A DNA stretch of 10,463 nt. Origin: JBKHBQ01 sp046542305 (GTDB lineage Bacteria; Bacteroidota; Bacteroidia; Bacteroidales; 4484-276). The notes under the pieces were generated by a model. It was not told the DNA's origin and made no database searches. It worked only from the letters and a program-made list of their open reading frames with translations. The DNA lies in NCBI GenBank assembly GCA_046542305.1, contig JBKHBQ010000134.1, positions 1 to 10,463 on the forward strand, written 5' to 3'. The translations under genes were made by a program, and so were the position numbers. Shown piece by piece: positions 5,383-10,463 of the stretch (position 1 is its first letter; every line of letters starts with the position of its first letter).

Positions 5383-6507
5383 TTAATTGTTCAGCATCAC
5401 CGGCATAACCAGCATGAGAATATCTTCGTTTTCGTTTTCGTTGTCCACGGGTTTGATCAGCCCTGCACGGTTTGGCTGCGACATTTCCATCAGTACCTCC
5501 TTGGTGTCGATGTTGTTGAGCATCTCCTGCAGGAATTTGGAGTTGAATCCGATTTCCAGATCTTCCCCATCGTAGTTGCAGTGAAGGTTTTCGGTAGCTT
5601 CATTGGAATAGTCGATGTCCTCGGCAGAAAGTACCAGCGAATTTCCTGACAGTTTGAAACGGATCTGATGGGTCGACTGATTTGCAAAGATCGATACCCT
5701 TTTGATGGAATTAAGCAATGGTGCCCTTTCGATTTGCAACTTATTGGGGTTGTCGGCCGGAATTACGGCGGCATAGTTCGGGTATTTACCCACAATCAGC
5801 TTGCAAACAAGGTTCACATTTCCAAACCTGAAAAAGGCATTCTTATCGTTGTACTCGATTTTTACATCGATCTCTTCCTGGCCCAGCAGGTTTTTAATCT
5901 GGTTCAGCGGTTTGGTGGGCAGGATAATCGATTCCTGGTTTTCCGACGGCAGGTCGATACGGGTGTAGCGGACGAGTTTATGGGCATCAGTAGCTACAAA
6001 CGACACATGCTCTCCGACCAGTTCCAGGTATACCCCTGCCATTACCGGCCTCAGTTCGTCGTTGCCGGCAGCGAATACCGTTTTCGAAATGGCCTCGGCC
6101 AACGCGTAGGAATTGATCTGCAGGGAGCTGCCTTCGTCGAAGACGGGAGTTTCCGGAAACTCGGCGCCATTGTGGCCGCTCAGCTTGTATTTACCTTCGC
6201 CTGCCAGCATTTCGATGGCAAAATTATCGTCGTTGATGTTGAAGGTTACGGGCACCTCGGGCAAGGTTTTCAGCGTATCGAGCAGAATTCTTGCCGGAAT
6301 GGCCACCGTGCCCGTATCTTCGCTCATGGTGAGCTGTACCTTTACCGACATGGTGGTTTCAAGATCGGATGCGGTGATTTTCAACAAGTCATTATCAACC
6401 TGAAACAGAAAATCATCGAGGATCGGGAGGGTATTGTTCGAGCTTAATACCCCGCTGATTGCCTGTAAGTTCTTCAACAATAATGTACTGGATACAATGA
6501 ACTTCAT
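5383..6507 (-). CDS. dnaN: DNA polymerase III subunit beta (sliding clamp)
   Basis: The beta clamp forms a ring-shaped dimer around DNA and tethers the replicative polymerase and other clamp-binding proteins. The 374-residue product has the standard length and the three-domain clamp pattern: MKFIVSSTLLLKNLQAISGVLSS at the start, the LPILDDFLF segment, TASDLETTMSV strand of domain 1 (about 40-55), the ATDAHKLVRY strand that ends domain 2's first half, and the IKRVSIFANQ and GFNSKFLQEML segments of domain 3. The C-terminal end is LVMPVMLNN, the Bacteroidota counterpart of the MPMRL tail that lines the peptide-binding pocket. ATG at 6505-6507 gives the canonical N-terminus. Unlike in many bacteria, dnaA and recF are not beside it. 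The 238-bp leader carries a promoter octamer and two hairpins. Confidence 0.98.
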   Translation of the reverse strand: MKFIVSSTLLLKNLQAISGVLSSNNTLPILDDFLFQVDNDLLKITASDLETTMSVKVQLTMSEDTGTVAIPARILLDTLKTLPEVPVTFNINDDNFAIEMLAGEGKYKLSGHNGAEFPETPVFDEGSSLQINSYALAEAISKTVFAAGNDELRPVMAGVYLELVGEHVSFVATDAHKLVRYTRIDLPSENQESIILPTKPLNQIKNLLGQEEIDVKIEYNDKNAFFRFGNVNLVCKLIVGKYPNYAAVIPADNPNKLQIERAPLLNSIKRVSIFANQSTHQIRFKLSGNSLVLSAEDIDYSNEATENLHCNYDGEDLEIGFNSKFLQEMLNNIDTKEVLMEMSQPNRAGLIKPVDNENENEDILMLVMPVMLNN

Positions 6508-6601
6508 CTTTTTAGGTATTTGTTTTGATTATCTTTTTCTGAATTCTTTATGGTTCGGAAATCACTTTTGGTTTACAAAAAAAGCATTCCCGGCAGAATC
6601 A

Positions 6602-6628
6602 GTACAATATTAACAATTTAATAAGTAC
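6602..6628. repeat. 27-bp AT-rich palindrome in the dnaN leader
   Basis: GTAC (6602-6605), TATTAA (6608-6613), loop CAAT (6614-6617), TTAATA (6618-6623), GTAC (6625-6628): ten complementary pairs in two blocks with a small asymmetric internal loop (AA against A). It lies 95 bases upstream of the dnaN start. It could be a dyad operator for a regulator or an RNA hairpin; it has no U-tract and is not a terminator. Confidence 0.5.
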
Positions 6629-6676
6629 AGCCACAATTTATGAAAAGGGAATTTTATAAACATCGCTGTTGATAAA

Positions 6677-6716
6677 CACCCGTCCTGCCATCAAAATCTC
6701 TTTCAAGGCAGGGGTG
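6677..6716 (-). promoter_or_regulatory. 5'-terminal hairpin of the dnaN leader
   Basis: On the minus strand CACC (6716-6713) plus CCTGCC (6712-6707) pair with GGCAGG (6689-6684) plus GGTG (6680-6677); a three-base bulge (6683-6681) separates the blocks and a 17-base loop closes it. The hairpin begins directly after the TACTTTTG octamer, so it would be the first thing in the dnaN transcript. Alternatively it could terminate plsY transcription, but no U-tract follows (TTTATC only). Confidence 0.55.
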
Positions 6717-6724
6717 CAAAAGTA
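6717..6724 (-). promoter_or_regulatory. Candidate dnaN promoter octamer (TACTTTTG)
   Basis: TACTTTTG on the minus strand (6724-6717) is an exact TAnnTTTG match and is identical to the octamer upstream of metK. It lies 22 bases past the plsY stop, giving a dnaN leader of about 205 bases. No good -33 TTTG is seen at the expected spacing. Confidence 0.45.
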
Positions 6725-6745
6725 ATCAAAATCATCCTGGTCCGG

Positions 6746-7381
6746 TTATTTTTTCTTGCTGAACGAAAAGCGGTTTTCGGTGCCGTTGATCAGCCTTTTG
6801 ATGTTTTTGTGATGGGTGACCGGTACAAAAATCCCCACAAAAACTGCCAGCAGGATCAGCGGCAGGGAATGCGGATTGAACACGAAGATCACCAGCAGCG
6901 GAAAAGCAATGGCGCCGGTAATGGAAGCCACGGACACATACCTGCCGACAATAAATACCAGGATAAAAATTCCCAACACTGATAAAGCTGCATAAGGATA
7001 CAGGGCGATCCCTACACCCAGCAGTGTGGCTATGCCCTTTCCTCCCCTGAAACCTGCAAAAACCGGAAATACATGACCCAGCACGGCTGCCACGGCCATA
7101 GCAATCCGCAGGGTCACTTCCTGTTGATAGGTAAAATCTGCCGGGGTGAAATACACTGCAAAATACACCGCCAGCCAGCCCTTGAAAACATCGAACAGCA
7201 AAACCGGAATGCCCGCTTTCAGCCCCAGCACGCGGATGGTATTGGTGGCGCCGGCATTGCCGCTGCCCCTGGTGCGTACATCAATGCCGTAAAATAATTT
7301 TCCTACCCAAACGGCGGATGGTATGGAACCTGTTGCATAAGCCAAAAGGATCGCAATAACAATATTCAGGCTGTCAGTCAT
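6746..7381 (-). CDS. plsY: Acyl-phosphate:glycerol-3-phosphate acyltransferase PlsY
   Basis: PlsY is an inner-membrane enzyme that transfers an acyl chain from acyl-phosphate (made by PlsX) to glycerol-3-phosphate, giving lysophosphatidic acid, the first step of phospholipid synthesis. The 211-residue product is strongly hydrophobic with several membrane helices and shows the family's three conserved cytoplasmic loop motifs: GSGNAGATNT (39-48), GHVFPVFAGFRGGKG (102-116), and THHKNIKRL near the C-terminus (189-197). Length is normal for the family. The ATG (7381-7379) begins one base after the TAA of the upstream large gene (TAA-A-ATG), so the two are almost certainly co-transcribed and translationally coupled. 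The stop is followed after 22 bases by a promoter-like octamer for dnaN. Confidence 0.97.
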   Translation of the reverse strand: MTDSLNIVIAILLAYATGSIPSAVWVGKLFYGIDVRTRGSGNAGATNTIRVLGLKAGIPVLLFDVFKGWLAVYFAVYFTPADFTYQQEVTLRIAMAVAAVLGHVFPVFAGFRGGKGIATLLGVGIALYPYAALSVLGIFILVFIVGRYVSVASITGAIAFPLLVIFVFNPHSLPLILLAVFVGIFVPVTHHKNIKRLINGTENRFSFSKKK

Positions 7382-7382
7382 T

Positions 7383-10300
7383 TTATTCTTCCAATTGGGT
7401 CTGGTCGTTCAGACGCATGATCCGCAAAAATCGGTTTTTCTTTTGAGTTGTGGAAATAATATAGCGGTATGCTGTTTCGCCTTTGCCAGCTTCATCCTGG
7501 CGTTTTTCGGCTTTTATGTCGCGCAGGATCTTATTAAAATCGGTTTGTGAGGAAATGGATTGCATCACGTTGTTGCTATAGCTGAAGAAATACCAGTGCC
7601 GCCTGTCAATTTCCAGATAGAGGTTCAACACGTCACCGCTTCGTTTGCGGACGATCTCCACATGGCCGTCGAAATACTTATTCACTGCTTCCCCTTTGAT
7701 CATCGCCACTCCGATGGGGCCGTCCGAAATAAAGGAGCGCGAGGATTTGTTGTAGGTAAGATTTACATCCGATAACATGATGCTGGCATTTAGCTTATCA
7801 GGTATGTTGCGGATGGATCCGTACAGCCCAAGATCCGTGAGTACTTCCCCGGCGCCTTCCTTTCCGAGCATCTCGGTGAAGGCAATTTTGGAAGGTTGTG
7901 CCGTGATGTCCATTCCCCTGGCATTCGACATGTTCAGATTTTCTTTCATGTACACCAGCGCATCATCGGCAAAGAAAAAATCAATCCGCAGGAACACATT
8001 AAAACGGCTCGAATCAGGAATGAGAAAATGATTGATCTTTCCATATCCTTCCAGTTGCACCTGGCCCAGATCCGTACCGAAGCTTACGGCGCCATTGGCC
8101 GTCACCTGGCAGTTGGCGGTATTGAGTTTCATAAATGGCCCCTGCGGATCCTGATCATCGGGCAGCCCTGCCTCGTCGAGCGACGCCACTAAATATTCCT
8201 GCCCCTTATTTCTTGTGGTCAACCATCCGCCAACCGACAGCATCAGCGTATCGCTGTAATACGATCGCCGCGACATAAAGGCAGGATACACCCGGTTTTC
8301 CTCGTTGGAATGAAAAAATCCGGTATAAAGCTTTTTGTACCCGAATTCTTCAAGATCTTCAGGAACGGGCAGCAACAGGCTGTCGGGATCGCTGCGTTGA
8401 TGGAATTTTACCCAGCGCGACAGGTTGGGGTCGCAGTCCTGATTGATGAGAAAAGCCCCGTCGAAATCGAGCTGAGGATGTGCTGCATTCAGATACACTT
8501 TTCCGCGGTAGTTGATGGCGGGATTGAGCTGGAAATTCTGTTCCGGGAAAACCTCGCCCTCGGCCACCGTGCGATAGTTGGAATCTACGGTCACCATGCT
8601 GAATTCGATATTCTGAATATCGCCCACGGCATTGCTGAAAGCATATGTGCCGTTCGCTTTGTAGCTTTTTGCCGATTCCACGGTAACTACTGCCTGGGTG
8701 ATCATATGATTGCGGTTGGCGGTATCGGCAATAATGATGGCATCCAACAGCGGCTGCATCTGTGCGCTTTCACGGATCTCCACATTTCCGTCACCCGGAA
8801 AAATGGCTGCATCCGCCGATTTGATCACCTTAACGCCTTCGGCAGTGAGGGTGTTCGTGGTGAGATTATATTCGCCGGCAGCGGCAAAAAAACTCAGCGA
8901 ATCCTGCAACGGATGAGTGGAAACAAATTGCGATCCACCGGGTGTAGCCCCGATCAATGTTTTCAGCGACATCGTATCCGTTGCTTTCGAAAGGTCGGTC
9001 TCCCTGCCGTAAAGGCGGATGCGGTTGCTGTCGATAAACCAGTCGAAGGCATCCATAAAAGCTGAATAGCGCGTTACGGGAAACTGCATGAACGAGCTGT
9101 CGGTGTTGCTACGGAAATTGCCTGTTTTTTTGTCGAAATCCACGTATGCTTCATAATTGGTGGTGGAAAATGCCAGCTCGTTGTTGTCGAATTCACTGAG
9201 GTATAAATCCGTGGTGTCCGACTGAAAAGTCCGGCCGGAAAAGACGAAATGATTGGAAACGGCGCCGGCGTTGAAGAAACTCAGCCTGCCCCTGCCGCTG
9301 AGGTTGTCGGGCGTAAGCGTGAGCGAACCTCTCATCATGGCTATATCGTCGTACATGGTTAATGCCGAGTCGGTGGTGCTTACCGTCATCGAATCCATAT
9401 ACGGCACCCAGTGCTGCTCCAGCCTGACGCCTCTCGCGGATGGAAATTCAGTGCCTTTCACAATACCCTCTTCGAGCGCGAAGGTTTTAAGGCTGGCATT
9501 GGCCGAATCGAGGTAAAACCGGAATGATTCGCTCTCGGATGTGGAGCCGAGATAGTGGAGGATTCCGCTGCCTTTCAGTCCCATAAGGTTTAGCTGCAGG
9601 TCGTTTACAAAGGTGCCGCGGCCCTGATACACCGGAAATCCTTCCTCACCCGATCGCCTGAGAAATCCCAGCGAATAATCGTTCATCACCCGCAATGGTT
9701 CCTGCAGCGAATCGGGCAGGATGCCCCCCGAATGCAGATATCCCGAAAAGCGGATGTCGTCCGTGGAAAAACGCTCCAGACTCTTGATTTCAAAAGGCTC
9801 GATGTAGTAGAAAAACCGCTTGCGATCGTAAGCATCCTTCAGTGTGGAGTCGCTGTCGTAATAAACGTACGATTCGGTCTTGCTTTCGAAGATTGGATAT
9901 TGGGGGTAATCCTTCAGGCCGTTTTTATTGTTCGGGTGATCGATCAGCATATCGCCGCTGATATTCGAGATCACCGTTTTTACATCCACCAGGGAATTGC
10001 TGGCGTAATTGTCCTGTTCGAATGGCTTTACTTTGAAGCGCATGTGTTCGATGGTGGGCAGGTTGAGCTTAAAGGTATCGTACCCGAACGAGCACTCCTG
10101 TGCCTGAAACTCGAATAAACCGGCTTTTACCAGCCCCGAAAACAGGAAGTCCTTGTTTTTGCGCAATACCACTTCCTGACCGGTAGGATAGATGTATACA
10201 TTTTGCGAATCGCTGATGGATACCTCCGGAACCCCACGGATGGTCAGGTCGAAATTATCGAGGCTCAGCGTGGCATTGTCCCTGTTTTCCACTTCCGAAA

Positions 10301-10463
10301 AGAAAGTGATGACATCATAATCGGTTTTTTCGTTCTTGGCATCAATGAAGTGGTTTACCTTATCGGTAATAACGGCATGTTTCCGGTCCACATCATAGTA
10401 AAGAAATCCCTGCTGTGCCAGCCTGATCACCTGAGATTCCACCTGGTTTTCGGGCATATTCAT
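7383..10463 (-). CDS. Large beta-rich protein of unknown function (5' end outside window)
   Basis: At least 1026 residues in one frame, running to the window edge. The ATG at the edge is probably an internal methionine: the sequence that follows (MNMPENQVESQVIRLAQQGF) has no signal peptide yet the rest reads like an exported protein. I do not recognise the family. Throughout, it is made of short alternating hydrophobic strands with many Asp/Ser/Asn turns, few cysteines (three, including C124) and no transmembrane helices, for example NVYIYPTGQEVVL (88-100) and FLFSGLVKAGLFEFQ (106-120). Phrases such as GxGxYxFSNAxGDI and AxGEYNLTTNTLTAEGV recall the repeated strands of LptA/OstA- or AsmA/TamB-like envelope proteins, but only loosely. 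The last 75 residues turn basic (KKNRFLRIMRL). Tight coupling to plsY suggests an envelope-related role; this is inference. Confidence 0.88.
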   Translation of the reverse strand: MNMPENQVESQVIRLAQQGFLYYDVDRKHAVITDKVNHFIDAKNEKTDYDVITFFSEVENRDNATLSLDNFDLTIRGVPEVSISDSQNVYIYPTGQEVVLRKNKDFLFSGLVKAGLFEFQAQECSFGYDTFKLNLPTIEHMRFKVKPFEQDNYASNSLVDVKTVISNISGDMLIDHPNNKNGLKDYPQYPIFESKTESYVYYDSDSTLKDAYDRKRFFYYIEPFEIKSLERFSTDDIRFSGYLHSGGILPDSLQEPLRVMNDYSLGFLRRSGEEGFPVYQGRGTFVNDLQLNLMGLKGSGILHYLGSTSESESFRFYLDSANASLKTFALEEGIVKGTEFPSARGVRLEQHWVPYMDSMTVSTTDSALTMYDDIAMMRGSLTLTPDNLSGRGRLSFFNAGAVSNHFVFSGRTFQSDTTDLYLSEFDNNELAFSTTNYEAYVDFDKKTGNFRSNTDSSFMQFPVTRYSAFMDAFDWFIDSNRIRLYGRETDLSKATDTMSLKTLIGATPGGSQFVSTHPLQDSLSFFAAAGEYNLTTNTLTAEGVKVIKSADAAIFPGDGNVEIRESAQMQPLLDAIIIADTANRNHMITQAVVTVESAKSYKANGTYAFSNAVGDIQNIEFSMVTVDSNYRTVAEGEVFPEQNFQLNPAINYRGKVYLNAAHPQLDFDGAFLINQDCDPNLSRWVKFHQRSDPDSLLLPVPEDLEEFGYKKLYTGFFHSNEENRVYPAFMSRRSYYSDTLMLSVGGWLTTRNKGQEYLVASLDEAGLPDDQDPQGPFMKLNTANCQVTANGAVSFGTDLGQVQLEGYGKINHFLIPDSSRFNVFLRIDFFFADDALVYMKENLNMSNARGMDITAQPSKIAFTEMLGKEGAGEVLTDLGLYGSIRNIPDKLNASIMLSDVNLTYNKSSRSFISDGPIGVAMIKGEAVNKYFDGHVEIVRKRSGDVLNLYLEIDRRHWYFFSYSNNVMQSISSQTDFNKILRDIKAEKRQDEAGKGETAYRYIISTTQKKNRFLRIMRLNDQTQLEE

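Noticed and set aside
5668..6447. 259-codon open frame on the plus strand opposite dnaN
   Set aside because: Antisense to dnaN over its full length and without recognisable motifs or a plausible start context.
6667..6675. Possible DnaA box (TTATCAACA on the minus strand) in the dnaN leader
   Set aside because: One mismatch to TTATCCACA and only a single copy, with no cluster, dnaA gene or AT-rich unwinding element beside it; not enough to call an origin.
8310..9065. 251-codon open frame on the plus strand opposite the large protein gene
   Set aside because: Antisense within a continuous 1026-codon frame, and the translated product has no domain-like pattern.

Overview
The window is an ordinary-looking chromosomal stretch from a member of the Bacteroidota, probably a Bacteroidales- or Lentimicrobium-like anaerobe rather than a well-studied model. 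The evidence is a secreted protein with a type IX secretion (T9SS) type A sorting domain, a GldA-type ABC ATPase, the long Bacteroidota form of MetK, promoter-like octamers of the Bacteroidota TAnnTTTG type, and an absence of strong Shine-Dalgarno sequences. No mobile elements, tRNA/rRNA genes or CRISPR arrays were seen.

Left part (1-2679). The window opens inside mutS2, of which only the C-terminal coiled coil, KOW-like region and Smr nuclease domain are present. It is followed on the same strand by a thioredoxin and, overlapping it by 20 bp, a small two-helix membrane protein with a GCxSGTCP cysteine motif (DUF6132-like). A MmcQ/YjbR-family gene runs the opposite way; its 3' end overlaps the membrane-protein gene by 13 bp, and a perfect hairpin spans both stop codons. 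A 163-bp intergenic region with back-to-back promoter-like elements leads to a T9SS-exported protein with four cysteines. Two hairpin terminators (2701-2774) close this block.

Right part (2799-10463), all on the minus strand. Read in the direction of transcription: a very large, unrecognised beta-rich protein (cut by the window edge), plsY (1 base after it), dnaN, a gldA-like ABC ATPase, and metK. The plsY-dnaN, dnaN-gldA and gldA-metK gaps are 238, 195 and 178 bp, each with a TAnnTTTG octamer and at least one hairpin, so these are probably separate transcription units in tandem.

The most notable element lies between gldA and metK. The metK leader contains a well-matched SAM-II (preQ1-unrelated, H-type pseudoknot) riboswitch, which makes direct sense for S-adenosylmethionine synthetase. 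Immediately 5' of it is a GC-rich hairpin whose loop is perfectly complementary to the conserved GATTTGA segment of the riboswitch. On the 3' side a second small hairpin would compete with the riboswitch pseudoknot. This suggests a more elaborate switch than the minimal SAM-II aptamer. The dnaN leader has a similar layout: the same TACTTTTG octamer followed at once by a hairpin with CCTGCC/GGCAGG arms.
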